Assembly (NCBI RefSeq): GCF_900112765.1
Contig: NZ_FOMZ01000008.1
Coordinates: 248,001 to 312,000, forward strand
Length of the DNA: 64,000 nucleotides
DNA from: Actinopolyspora alba
GTDB taxonomy: Bacteria > Actinomycetota > Actinomycetes > Mycobacteriales > Pseudonocardiaceae
Direction: 5' to 3'
A program made the position numbers and the translations under genes. Below the pieces are notes generated by a model. That model did not search any database. It was not told the origin of the DNA and was given only the letters and a program-made list of their open reading frames with translations. Positions 24,456 to 32,638 of the stretch are shown here, in pieces. Each line of letters begins with the position of its first letter. Position 1 is the stretch's first letter.

Positions 24456-25571
24456 TCAGTTCGGTTTGGTCATCTTCCCGGTCTCGCCGTGCACCTTGAA
24501 GTCACGCGCCATGCCGGTGGAATGCAGGTGCGCGATGTCGGCCTGTTCGAGCTCGACCGGCCCCTTCTGCAGGTTCCCGCGCCCCTCGCTGGGGATTCCC
24601 CAGTCGTAGTTCTTGCGTACCTCGACGTGATAGCTCGTCTCGTCGCCGTTCTTCTCGCCGACGACACGGTACTCGAAGTTGTTCAACGCGTAGTACCAGT
24701 TCCTGCTCTTCGCACCGTTGTCCACGTTGGGCGCGCTGTCCTGCCAACCGGTCGAGAACGTGCCGTCCGGCTCGGTCTCCACGTCCTCGATGGCCTGATC
24801 CACGTCCTCGCGGAAGGCAGGCATGTCGTCGAGCATCTGCCGCGCGTCGACCTCGTAGGGCTCCCCGCTCTCTTCCAACCAGTGTTTGAGGAGGTCTGCG
24901 GCCTCGGTGTACTCGAAATGATGCCGCATCGCCGCCTCGACCGCCATGAGTTCGGCGTGCGTCTCGTAGTCCTTCCAGCCTTTCTCGTCCTCCTCGGACC
25001 CGAATTCCCGAGCCCCGGCATCGAAGTTGTGGGTGGTGCCGAACACCACCTTCAACGCGTCGGCTATCCGCTCGTCGTTCTCGGTGGCCTCCTCGACGAG
25101 CTCGTCGAGCCGCTGTTGCAGCTCGTCGGCCTCCTGCTGCTTCTCCTCCCGCCGCTGCCTCTCCTGTTCGCTCAACGGCCCCGGAGCACGTGCCACCACC
25201 CAGGCGACCTTGTCACCGTCGACGACGGAAAGCCCCTTGGAAGTGATCTCATCCCGCAGCGATGCCGCGTCCCGCTGGAGTTTCTTCAGACTCAACGAGT
25301 CGTCCACCACTCCGGCCAGCTTCTCGGTGTAGGAGCGAGCGCCATCGGCCTGCCTGGCCAGTGCTCCGATCTCGTCGTGAATCTCGGTACAGCGGTTCCT
25401 GGCCGATTTCGCCGCGTCGCCCTTCCAGTCCTCGTTTTCGAGCGGAGTCAGCACATCGTCCTTGAAACCGCTCTGTACATCTTCAATTCGTTTCCGGATG
25501 TCGTTCCAACTGTCCGCGAACGCTTCCAGCTTGGACAGATCGATACTGAGGAGTTGCCCGAAGTCGACCAT
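24456..25571 (-). CDS. Putative T7SS effector with WXG-like N-terminus
   Basis: 371 aa from the ATG at 25571 (GAGGGA upstream). The N-terminal ~110 residues are a WXG-like helical hairpin: SIDLSKLEAFADSWNDIRKR and the turn NEDWKGDAAKSARNRC. A long coiled coil with SEQERQRREEKQQEADELQQ follows, then a helical middle. The C-terminal ~90 residues (NWYYALNNFEYRVVGEK, YHVEVRKNYDWGIPSEGR, HLHSTGMARDFKVHGETG) form a compact domain of the type found at the end of actinobacterial T7SS proteins; possibly a toxin, with activity unknown. Second gene of an operon with the small WXG-type protein upstream. Confidence 0.75.
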   Translation of the reverse strand: MVDFGQLLSIDLSKLEAFADSWNDIRKRIEDVQSGFKDDVLTPLENEDWKGDAAKSARNRCTEIHDEIGALARQADGARSYTEKLAGVVDDSLSLKKLQRDAASLRDEITSKGLSVVDGDKVAWVVARAPGPLSEQERQRREEKQQEADELQQRLDELVEEATENDERIADALKVVFGTTHNFDAGAREFGSEEDEKGWKDYETHAELMAVEAAMRHHFEYTEAADLLKHWLEESGEPYEVDARQMLDDMPAFREDVDQAIEDVETEPDGTFSTGWQDSAPNVDNGAKSRNWYYALNNFEYRVVGEKNGDETSYHVEVRKNYDWGIPSEGRGNLQKGPVELEQADIAHLHSTGMARDFKVHGETGKMTKPN

Positions 25572-25576
25572 TTCCC

Positions 25577-25879
25577 TCACCCGAACAAGTGTCGTAAGTA
25601 CTCGACCACTATGTTTTCGTTCTCGTCGTACTTGTCGGCACACCAGCGGAAGTTCTCGGCCGCCTCGGTGAGCTCGTCGCGCATGAACTCGTTGAGCTCC
25701 TCCCAGCGATCGCTCATCAGAGGGATGCTCTCTGCGAACTTCCAGCCCTGTGCCGCGCTCCGCAGCGACTCGAAGGACTCGGAAGCCGGGGCGAGCTGCG
25801 ACTTGAGCTCGGCGACGCGGTCATCACAGTTGTTGGCCCAACCACGCAGCTGCTCGGGTGTGACCGCCACGTCGGCCAT
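25577..25879 (-). CDS. Small ESX/WXG100-type protein
   Basis: 100 aa of the EspC/DUF2580-like T7SS group: VTPEQLRGWANNCDDRVAEL helix, AAQGWKFAESIPLMSDRWEE turn, second helix ENFRWCADKYDENE, which matches the YxxxD/E-type secretion signal (YDENE). It starts the operon and lies 5 bp upstream of the larger substrate, its likely export partner. Confidence 0.78.
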   Translation of the reverse strand: MADVAVTPEQLRGWANNCDDRVAELKSQLAPASESFESLRSAAQGWKFAESIPLMSDRWEELNEFMRDELTEAAENFRWCADKYDENENIVVEYLRHLFG

Positions 25880-26164
25880 GCTGCCTCCCCTCCTGGTCGA
25901 CCGGCGTAGGACGCCTGTCGCGACGGACGAGTGGGAACGCTAGCAGGACTCGCCGGGCCGTGCGCCCGTTTCCACCGAATTCCGGTCCGTCGCGGACCAA
26001 GACCGGTACTCGCCGGATCCGGTTACCGCCTGCCCGGCATGACGTGCCGGACCGCGAAAGCAGAGCCGGTTAGCGGACATGGCAGGCTCTACTTCTCGGA
26101 AGGGCTCCGCCTACGGCCCTGATCCCACGGCGGAGTGTGCAGCCTTACAGGAGGAGCGGAACGG

Positions 26165-26734
26165 ATGAGAGGGGTCCGGCGCAACGGACAGCCCGGTCAG
26201 CGGGACTACCGATTAGCGATCTACCCGAACCGGATCCGGCTGGGGCTGGTGATCCTGGGCGCACTGGTCTTCGTGCTTTTCGGGGTGTTCATGTGCTACC
26301 AGGCGATCACCGCCATGAGCTCGGCCCCGCTCGCGGGGGTATTCCTAGCGCTGAGCGCGCTGGCGATCGTGTTCTTCGGCGGCTGCCTGATCTACGGCGC
26401 CGTGCGGCTGGCCAAGCCGAAACCGGTGGTGGTGCTGGACAACGAGGGACTGTACGACCACGCGTCGTTCACCGGCGTGGGGTTCGTGCCCTGGCGGGAG
26501 ATCTCCGGGGCCATGGCCGACAACGACGGCACACAGCGCATGCTCAGCGTCACGCTGTTCGACCCGAGCACGGTGCTCGACCGCACCACGGGCTGGCGTG
26601 GCTTCCTGGTGCGCAGCAACGCCAGGATGATGGGAACACCGGTCAACATCTCGCAGAACATGGTCGCGATGCCGATCTCGCAGCTGGCGGCCGAGATCCG
26701 GCTGGCCGCCGAGAAGACCACAACCTGGCGCTGA
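26165..26734 (+). CDS. STM3941-type membrane protein
   Basis: 189 aa from the ATG at 26165 with AGGAGG ~10 nt upstream. Two membrane helices (LGLVILGALVFVLFGVFMCY; VFLALSALAIVFFGGCLIYG) precede a small C-terminal domain with VVVLDNEGLYDHASFTGVGF, VPWREISG and NISQNMVAMPISQLAAEI. The latter is typical of STM3941 family proteins, membrane proteins with a PH-like domain of unknown role. Monocistronic. Confidence 0.78.
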   Translation: MRGVRRNGQPGQRDYRLAIYPNRIRLGLVILGALVFVLFGVFMCYQAITAMSSAPLAGVFLALSALAIVFFGGCLIYGAVRLAKPKPVVVLDNEGLYDHASFTGVGFVPWREISGAMADNDGTQRMLSVTLFDPSTVLDRTTGWRGFLVRSNARMMGTPVNISQNMVAMPISQLAAEIRLAAEKTTTWR

Positions 26735-26808
26735 GGAGCGGCGCGTCCGGACAGCCCAGTCGTACGGCGCCTCGATCGCTGCCTTGCGTAGCGCTCGGCA
26801 GGAGTCGA

Positions 26809-26991
26809 TCAGCCGTCCTGCCAGGTATCGGTGTTGTAGCCGTCCCAGACCCACTGCGGATCGAGCTTCACGTCGTTGATGTGGACGGTTCCGCTGATGC
26901 CTGCCGTTCGCATCATCATCCACACCGTGTTCGCGAAGTCCGCCACCTGTTCCGGTTCACAGTCGAGTTCCACACTGATCTCTTCGGCCAT
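26809..26991 (-). CDS. Small acidic hypothetical protein
   Basis: 60 aa, starting MAEEISVELDCEPEQVADFA and ending DPQWVWDGYNTDTWQDG. It has good codon use and a regular strand-helix-strand pattern but no known motif. Converges on the STM3941-type gene. Confidence 0.55.
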   Translation of the reverse strand: MAEEISVELDCEPEQVADFANTVWMMMRTAGISGTVHINDVKLDPQWVWDGYNTDTWQDG

Positions 26992-27369
26992 GTCGGCAAC
27001 TCTCGTTCGTGGTTTCGTAGCAGCTCGGCCTCACTCGCTGGCTACGAGTGCGACTCGGAGTGATCGCGAGAGTAGTGCATGCCGCGCGCTTCTGACAGCG
27101 GATGGCTCTACCCGACGGATCGAACTCACTCACTTGAAAGTTGTATTTACACAACGGACACACGCGTCGCACATTCACCGTGGGCCGGAAAGAGGCACGG
27201 AGTCGAATCTCCCCGGTCGAGCACTCGCACCACCGAGGGCACGGACCTGACATCGACAACCACGCTCGCGCCGGAGGTGACAGTGTCCGAACCGGACGCC
27301 ACTGAATCAGGCGCGGCGGTGCCAATCACGGGAGTGGCGGGGGTTCGGCACCGTGCCGCCGTACCAGCC

Positions 27370-27393
27370 CGTCAATTTCTCGAGAAATTGACG
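27370..27393. repeat. Palindromic repeat, copy G (perfect palindrome)
   Basis: The only fully symmetric copy: CGTCAATTTC + TCGA + GAAATTGACG. It lies just after the stop of the minus-strand dehydratase gene. The rest of the 26992-27413 gap shows no gene. Confidence 0.88.
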
Positions 27394-27413
27394 GTGTTCG
27401 GGCGGATTGGCTT

Positions 27414-28355
27414 TCACGCCAGATCGGTGAGATCGGTGTTGGCACCGCAGAGCACCACGGCGATGCGCTCCCCCTCGGTGGGGCGGTAGGCCCCGGCGAA
27501 CAGCGCCCCGAGCGCCGCTGCCGTGCCGTGTTCCACGACCAGCCGATAGCGCTGCCACAGGTACTTCCGCGCCGCGACGATGTGCTCGTCGTCGAGCAGC
27601 ACCGAACGCACTCCCGTTCGCGTCGCCACCTCGTAGGCGATCTCGCCGAGACGGGTGGCGCCGAGCGAGTCCTTGGCGACACCGGAGACCGCCACGTCGG
27701 TGGGGCCGCCCTCGGCCAGCGCGGTGTGCAGCGTCGGAATGCCGGTCGGTTCCACCCCCACCACCCGCGCACGGGATTCGAGCGCGGCGGCGACACCGGC
27801 CATCAGCCCGCCCCCGCCGACGGCCAGCAGCACGGTGTCCAGCTCGCCCTCGGTCTGTTCGAGCAGTTCCGCGCCCAGCGTGCCGTTACCGGCGCACATC
27901 TCGGGCTGGTCGTAGGCGTGGCAGAACACCGCGCCGTTCTCCTCGACGTCCTTCACGGCTGCCCGGTAGGCATCGGCGTAGACCTCACCGACCGCCACGA
28001 CCTCCGCGCCCAGCTCCCGCAGCTTCGCCTGCTTGAAGGCCGGTGCGTTGGCCGGGACGTAGACCCGGGCGGGCACACCGTGCCGGGAAGCGGCGTGGGC
28101 CACGGCCATGCCCGCGTTGCCGCCGGAGGCCGCGACCACTCCCGCCTCGCCGATCCTGCCCTCGGCAAGGGCCGAAACCACCCGGTTGTACGCGCCGCGC
28201 GCCTTGAACGAGCCGGTGTGCTGCGACTGTTCGAGCTTGAGCCGGACGCTCGCCGCGTCGGGGACCAGCTCGGGATCCAGGTCGACGAGCGGGGTGCGCC
28301 GGACGCTGTCCGCGATTCGCTGCCTTGCCTTCTCGACATCCGAATGAGTTGTCAC
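27414..28355 (-). CDS. PLP-dependent threonine/serine dehydratase
   Basis: 313 aa from the GTG at 28355. Fold-type II PLP enzyme: the PLP lysine in HTGSFKARGAYNR, the phosphate loop ASGGNAGMAVAHA, and the glycine loop VGGGGLMAGVAAALE. It lacks a C-terminal ACT domain, so it is of the catabolic/short type that deaminates L-threonine or L-serine to a 2-oxo acid and ammonia, without feedback regulation by isoleucine. A longer in-frame extension runs through the palindromic repeats upstream and is not coding. Monocistronic. Confidence 0.9.
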   Translation of the reverse strand: MTTHSDVEKARQRIADSVRRTPLVDLDPELVPDAASVRLKLEQSQHTGSFKARGAYNRVVSALAEGRIGEAGVVAASGGNAGMAVAHAASRHGVPARVYVPANAPAFKQAKLRELGAEVVAVGEVYADAYRAAVKDVEENGAVFCHAYDQPEMCAGNGTLGAELLEQTEGELDTVLLAVGGGGLMAGVAAALESRARVVGVEPTGIPTLHTALAEGGPTDVAVSGVAKDSLGATRLGEIAYEVATRTGVRSVLLDDEHIVAARKYLWQRYRLVVEHGTAAALGALFAGAYRPTEGERIAVVLCGANTDLTDLA

Positions 28356-28481
28356 GGTTCCAGCCTGCCCGGCCCCGTTCGGAGATGACCAGCGGGTTCG
28401 GGCTCGCGGCGCTCCGCCGGGAAGGCGGCGGTACCGCGCGGAGAACAGTGGCGGACATCGTGGGTGGTCTACCCAGTGTGG

Positions 28482-28609
28482 CGTCAATTTCTCGCGAAAT
28501 CGCCGCGCCGGTGAGCGGTATGGCCGGGGGCGGCGTCGATTTCCCAAGAAATCGCCGCGCCGGTGAGCGGTATGGCCGGGGGCGGCGTCGATTTCCCAAG
28601 AAATCGCCG
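28482..28609. repeat. Three palindromic repeats in tandem (copies H, I, J; 52-bp period)
   Basis: Cores at 28482-28505 (arms CGTCAATTTC / GAAATCGCCG) and 28534-28557 and 28586-28609 (arms CGTCGATTTC / GAAATCGCCG, centre CCAA). The linker between them (CGCCGGTGAGCGGTATGGCC, then GGGGGCGG) is identical in both intervals, giving exact 52-bp direct repeats. It lies in the 28356-28719 gap upstream of the dehydratase; no gene is visible. Confidence 0.92.
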
Positions 28610-28719
28610 CGCCGGGGAAACAGCACACGAGCGATCCACGCGGATCGCGAGGTCTTCGACGAATCCCTGTGCCGTACGCCGGTTCGGTGTCGAGCGGCGA
28701 ACCGGAACTCCGAGCGAGG

Positions 28720-29223
28720 TCAGATCCGCTTCTCGAACAGGATCACGGGAAACAGACCACGCATGACGTGCCTATCCACCTCGTGGAAGCCCCGCGCCGC
28801 GTAGTAGGAACGCAGCACGTCGTTGGACTCGGCGCAGTCGAGTCGGAAGGTGCCCAGCCCCGCGGCGCGGCCGATTTCGGCGGCGCTTTCCAGCAGGAAG
28901 GTGCCCATCCCGGTTCGGGCCATCGACCGGTCGACCATGAGCCCGTGGACGTAGATCGCGGGTGTGGAGTCCGCACCCCAGAAGTCGGGATCGGACCACA
29001 GCACCCGCATCGCCGCGACGACACCGAGATCCGGCAGCCGCACGCGGCGCCACTCCTCGCGCTCGACCTCACTCGCGATCCTGTCGAACGACACCTCACC
29101 GCGCGGCCACTGCTCGATCCCCCGGTCGTAAAGCCAGTCCTCCAGCTGCCTGCGAAGGCCGTGTATCGGAGGGGCGTCCTCCGGGGCGGCGGTTTCGAGC
29201 TGCCACTGTCGCGTCTCGGTCAC
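28720..29223 (-). CDS. GNAT family N-acetyltransferase
   Basis: 167 aa from the GTG at 29223. The GNAT core is clear: AIYVHGLMVDRSMARTGMGT (strand 4 and the acetyl-CoA loop RTGMGT), then LLESAAEIGRAAGL, FRLDCAESNDVLRSYYAARG with the usual NxxxxxxYxxxGF. Cytoplasmic; substrate unknown. An ATG-type start further upstream (29343) would add unconserved Arg/Pro-rich sequence; no good ribosome site marks either start. Confidence 0.82.
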   Translation of the reverse strand: MTETRQWQLETAAPEDAPPIHGLRRQLEDWLYDRGIEQWPRGEVSFDRIASEVEREEWRRVRLPDLGVVAAMRVLWSDPDFWGADSTPAIYVHGLMVDRSMARTGMGTFLLESAAEIGRAAGLGTFRLDCAESNDVLRSYYAARGFHEVDRHVMRGLFPVILFEKRI

Positions 29224-29430
29224 GCGGGTGAGGATAGTTCCGGTTCCCGGTTCCACTCGGACCCGAGGCACCGCGAGGCGCGAACCCGGGCCCGGTAGCC
29301 GGGGCGGTTCCACGAGCGGTTCCGAGCACACAGTGGATCGCACGTCGGCGTGGTGGAAAACTGCCGATATGACGAGGCCGCCATTCCCGGAACCAACCGA
29401 TTCCCGCGAAAACCGAAGCGGGAACGTCGG

Positions 29431-30468
29431 CTACGGCACCACCACGATCTTGCCGACGTAATCGCCCTCGCGGAACCGCCGCTGTGCCGAGTGGATCTCG
29501 TCGAGCGAGTGGCGCTCCGCGACGCGCGGACGCGGTTCGCCGGAGCGGGCGGCCGCCACGAGTTCGGCGAAGTGCGCGCGGGTGTGCATCGAGGAGCCGA
29601 TCAGGCTGAGGTTGTGCAGGTACAACCGGCGCAGATCGAATTCGATCACCGCCTGGGCGATGGCCCCGGCGACGACGCAGCGGCCGTCGTCCCGCAGCAG
29701 CGGCAGCAGGCGTCCCAGCTGCGGGCCGCCGACGACGTCGGCCACCGTGTCGAGCCCGTCGGGAGCGAACTCCCGCACCCGATCGGCGAGATCGGCGGCG
29801 TCCCGCAGCGCCACCCGGTTCGCCCCGGCAGCACGGACCTCGCTCTCCTTGCCGCCGCTGGTGATCGCCAGCACTTCCGCTCCGCGGGCGGCGGCCAGCT
29901 GGACCACGGCCAGCCCCACCCCGCCGGAGGCCCCGGTGACCAGGATCCTCTCGCCCGAAGCCACTCCGGCACGTTCCAACATGCCCATAGCGGTGCCGTA
30001 GGCGATCGGTAGCGCGGCCAGTTCCTCTTCCGACAGCGGCGAGTCGGTCACGTCGTGGGCCTGCCGGTCGGCGACGAGCACGTACTCGGCGAAACCACCG
30101 TCGTACTCGCTGCCCAGCAGACCGACCGGCGGGGCATGAGGGCCTTCATCGCGGTATTCGGCCGGATCGACCAGCACACGGCGCCCGACGCGCTCACTCG
30201 GCACTCCGGAACCGACCGATTCGACCACTCCAGCCACGTCCCCACCCTGGATGCGGGGGAACGAGATCGGCCCGCGCCATCCGGCGAGCGCGGTGGGGTC
30301 GCCGGGGAGGCCGTAGGCGCCCTCCCTGGTCCAGATGTCGGTGTTGTTCAGGGCACCGGCACCGACCCGGACGAGCAGCTGCCCTGGTCCGGGTTCCGGG
30401 GTCGCCACGTCGTCGTGGTGTTCGAGGTTTTCGGGGCCGCCGTGTCCCGTGAGCAGCACAGCGCGCAT
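29431..30468 (-). CDS. Zinc-type/quinone-oxidoreductase-like medium-chain dehydrogenase
   Basis: 345 aa. The MDR layout: N-terminal catalytic GroES-like domain (GALNNTDIWTREG, FPRIQGGDVAGVVESVGSGV) and a Rossmann domain with ILVTGASGGVGLAVVQLAAA for NADPH. The zinc-binding Cys/His set of true alcohol dehydrogenases is not complete, so it is closer to NADPH:quinone oxidoreductases. A TetR-type operator overlaps its promoter region (30486-30501), so it is probably induced by small molecules. Confidence 0.88.
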   Translation of the reverse strand: MRAVLLTGHGGPENLEHHDDVATPEPGPGQLLVRVGAGALNNTDIWTREGAYGLPGDPTALAGWRGPISFPRIQGGDVAGVVESVGSGVPSERVGRRVLVDPAEYRDEGPHAPPVGLLGSEYDGGFAEYVLVADRQAHDVTDSPLSEEELAALPIAYGTAMGMLERAGVASGERILVTGASGGVGLAVVQLAAARGAEVLAITSGGKESEVRAAGANRVALRDAADLADRVREFAPDGLDTVADVVGGPQLGRLLPLLRDDGRCVVAGAIAQAVIEFDLRRLYLHNLSLIGSSMHTRAHFAELVAAARSGEPRPRVAERHSLDEIHSAQRRFREGDYVGKIVVVP

Positions 30469-30485
30469 CGTGCACCTCCGATATA

Positions 30486-30501
30486 TAGACAGGTCTGTCT
30501 A
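30486..30501 (-). promoter_or_regulatory. TetR-type operator upstream of the MDR oxidoreductase
   Basis: TAGACAG-GT-CTGTCTA, a perfect 7-bp dyad with a 2-bp centre, ~18 bp before the start codon at 30468. The sequence class is typical for TetR-family repressors of MDR/oxidoreductase genes. No tetR gene is adjacent in the window, so the repressor is encoded elsewhere. Confidence 0.65.
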
Positions 30502-30565
30502 AATACAGTGTGGCACGACCTCGCGGGAAACCCACAGCGCCCCGACGAAGCGGGAAAGCTCGGGG

Positions 30566-30928
30566 TCACTCCGCCCGCACAGCGGCCAGCACGTCCGGGG
30601 TGACCGGATCCCGGATGTCGTCGAACTCGTGGTGGTTGTCGAGGTACCTGGCCACGAACGGGCAAACGGCGGCGATCCGCATCCCGGCCGCCCGCGTCCG
30701 CCGCAGCGCGCCCGAGATCAGCTCGCTGCCCAGGCCACGACCGGCGAAGTCGTCGTCGATCTCGGTGTGCACGAAGACCCGCTGGTTCCCGCGATCGAGA
30801 TACCGCGTGAGCCCCGCCCGCACGCCGTCGAGGCTGATCTCGTAGCGGTGCCGGGACGGCACGTCGAGCACCGAAACCTCGGGCGGAGGATTCTCGGCCG
30901 GTGTGCCACCGCGCTGTTCCTCGGACAT
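30566..30928 (-). CDS. YjdJ-type GNAT N-acetyltransferase
   Basis: 120 aa from the ATG at 30928. Small GNAT of the GCN5-like YjdJ/COG2388 group: RHRYEISLDGVRAGLTRYL, VFVHTEIDDDFAGRGLGSEL (acetyl-CoA loop AGRGLG) and RIAAVCPFVARYLDNHHEFD. The group has short proteins that probably act on small metabolites. Divergent from the pirin gene. Confidence 0.88.
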   Translation of the reverse strand: MSEEQRGGTPAENPPPEVSVLDVPSRHRYEISLDGVRAGLTRYLDRGNQRVFVHTEIDDDFAGRGLGSELISGALRRTRAAGMRIAAVCPFVARYLDNHHEFDDIRDPVTPDVLAAVRAE

Positions 30929-30993
30929 TCCGCCACTATGCCGCACACTCGGGTGGAACACGAGCGGACTCCGACAGGGAACACGATAGGACG

Positions 30994-31995
30994 ATGAGCA
31001 ACCTCGAAACAGCTCCGACCGAGTTGACCTGCACCAACGCCGACGACCAGGCAGGGCGGGCGTGGGTGCTGCATCCCCGCGAGGTACCGCTGGGCGGGCC
31101 GAGGGCGATGACGGTGCGCCGCACGCTGCCGCAACGGGCGCGGTCGTTGATCGGGGCGTGGTGCTTCGTCGACCACTACGGCCCCGACGACGTGTCCGGA
31201 ACCGGTGGCATGCGGGTTCCCGGCCACCCGCACACCGGACTGCAGACCGTCTCGTGGTTGTTCAGCGGCGAGATCGAGCACCGCGACACGCTCGGAACGC
31301 ACGCCCTCGTCCGGCCGGGTGAGCTCAACCTGATGACGGCCGGCTCGGGCATCGCCCACTCGGAGTACTCCACATCGGAGACGAGCGTGCTGCACGGGGC
31401 GCAGCTCTGGGTGGCGCTGCCCGAACGGCACCGGTTCACCGACGCGGCGTTCGACAACTACGCGCCGCCTGTTTTGGAGCAGGACGGCGCGCGCGTGTCG
31501 GTCTTCCTGGGCAGCCTGCTCGGGCAGACCTCGCCGGTGCCGACCTACACCCCGCTGCTCGGCGCCGAGATCACGCTACCGTCCGGCGGGAGCCTGGATC
31601 TGGACATCGACCCCGCTTTCGAGCACGGCGTACTCGTCGACACCGGCGAAATGACCGTGGCCGGGGTGGCCGCGAGCGCGGGCGAGCTGATCTGCCAGGA
31701 CACCGGGCCGGAACGGCTCACGTTGCGTGCGGGATCGGCTGAGCGGGCGCGGGTGCTGCTGCTCGGCGGGCAACCGCTCGGCGAGCGGATCGTAATGTGG
31801 TGGAACTTCATCGGACGCAGCCACGAGGAGATCGCGGCGTTCCGCGAGCGGTGGCAGCACGAACGCGAACAGCCGGCTGACGAGGAGTACCCGTCTTCCG
31901 GGGAGTCGCTGCAGTACGGGGAATTCCCGGCGCGGTGGGAGGAGACCCTGCCCGCTCCGGAGCTTCCCAACGCGCGGCTCAAACCCCGCGAGTGA
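30994..31995 (+). CDS. Pirin family protein
   Basis: 333 aa from the ATG at 30994. Bicupin with the pirin signatures: SLIGAWCFVDHYGPDD, the metal-binding VPGHPHTGLQTVSWLFSGEI and HRDTLGTHALVRPGELNLMT with GSGIAHSEYS. The C-terminal pirin domain shows HGVLVDTGEMTVAG and LLLGGQPLGERIVMWWNFI. Pirins are Fe-dependent cytoplasmic proteins; some act as quercetinases. Divergent from the YjdJ-type gene. Confidence 0.93.
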   Translation: MSNLETAPTELTCTNADDQAGRAWVLHPREVPLGGPRAMTVRRTLPQRARSLIGAWCFVDHYGPDDVSGTGGMRVPGHPHTGLQTVSWLFSGEIEHRDTLGTHALVRPGELNLMTAGSGIAHSEYSTSETSVLHGAQLWVALPERHRFTDAAFDNYAPPVLEQDGARVSVFLGSLLGQTSPVPTYTPLLGAEITLPSGGSLDLDIDPAFEHGVLVDTGEMTVAGVAASAGELICQDTGPERLTLRAGSAERARVLLLGGQPLGERIVMWWNFIGRSHEEIAAFRERWQHEREQPADEEYPSSGESLQYGEFPARWEETLPAPELPNARLKPRE

Positions 31996-32071
31996 GCGGT
32001 TCGGTTCCGGTTGTGCGTGGTGATCACTTCCGGCGAACCACTCGTGGCGAGAGAGTGCTGGGAGTCCGCGA

Positions 32072-32505
32072 CTACTGGGAGCCGAGATCGGGAATGGTGA
32101 TCGTGCCGTCCTCGGCGATGGGGAACCCCGGGTTGTACGCGATCTCCCAGGCGTGCCCGTCGAGGTCGGTGAACACCCCGGCGTAGCCGCCGTAGAACGT
32201 CTCGGCAGCGGGGCGGGTCAGCGTGGCGCCCGCCCGACGTGCGGTTCCCAGGACCTCGTCGACCTCCGCCTCGGAACGAACGTTGTGCGCGAGGCAGACA
32301 CCGCCGAACCCGCCGTCCCGCTCACCGGTGAGGCCGGTGTCCGCCGCGAGCTCGTCCCTGCTCCAGAGCACGAACGCGCCGCCGGGAGTGCGGAAGAAGA
32401 CGGTCCGTTCGAGTTCCTGCCCCGCCACCCCAATCGCTCGTAGAACTCCTTGGCACGCCGCAGGTCGGCGACGCCGAGGGTGACCAGGCTGATCCGCTGC
32501 TCCAT
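32072..32505 (-). pseudogene. VOC (glyoxalase-like) family protein, frameshifted
   Basis: The N-terminus is in one frame (MEQRISLVTLGVADLRRAKE, FYERLGWRG) and the rest in another (ELERTVFFRTPGGAFVLWSR, then FGGVCLAHNVRSEAEVDEVL, FYGGYAGVFTDLDGHAWEIA). The switch falls at the four-C run 32420-32423 (plus strand); one extra C there restores a single ~145-aa VOC protein. Such proteins are metal-dependent lyases or dioxygenases or drug-binding proteins. The rest of the gene is intact, so a sequencing error is as likely as a real mutation. Confidence 0.75.
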
Positions 32506-32638
32506 GCGGCGAATCTAGCGCGCGGAACCGACAGTCGCCCGGTGGCCGGGCCTGCCACGAGTCGGCCACGCCGAGGAAACGAACCACGACAGTCGCGCCA
32601 GTAGCGGTGGCTGCCGGGATTCCGCGCCCAGCGGTGAC

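Noticed and set aside
28482-28609. CRISPR array, because of three evenly spaced palindromic repeats near an orphan cas6e
   Set aside because: The linkers between the repeats are identical, so there are no spacers, the period is 52 bp, and the same palindrome occurs singly at seven other intergenic sites.
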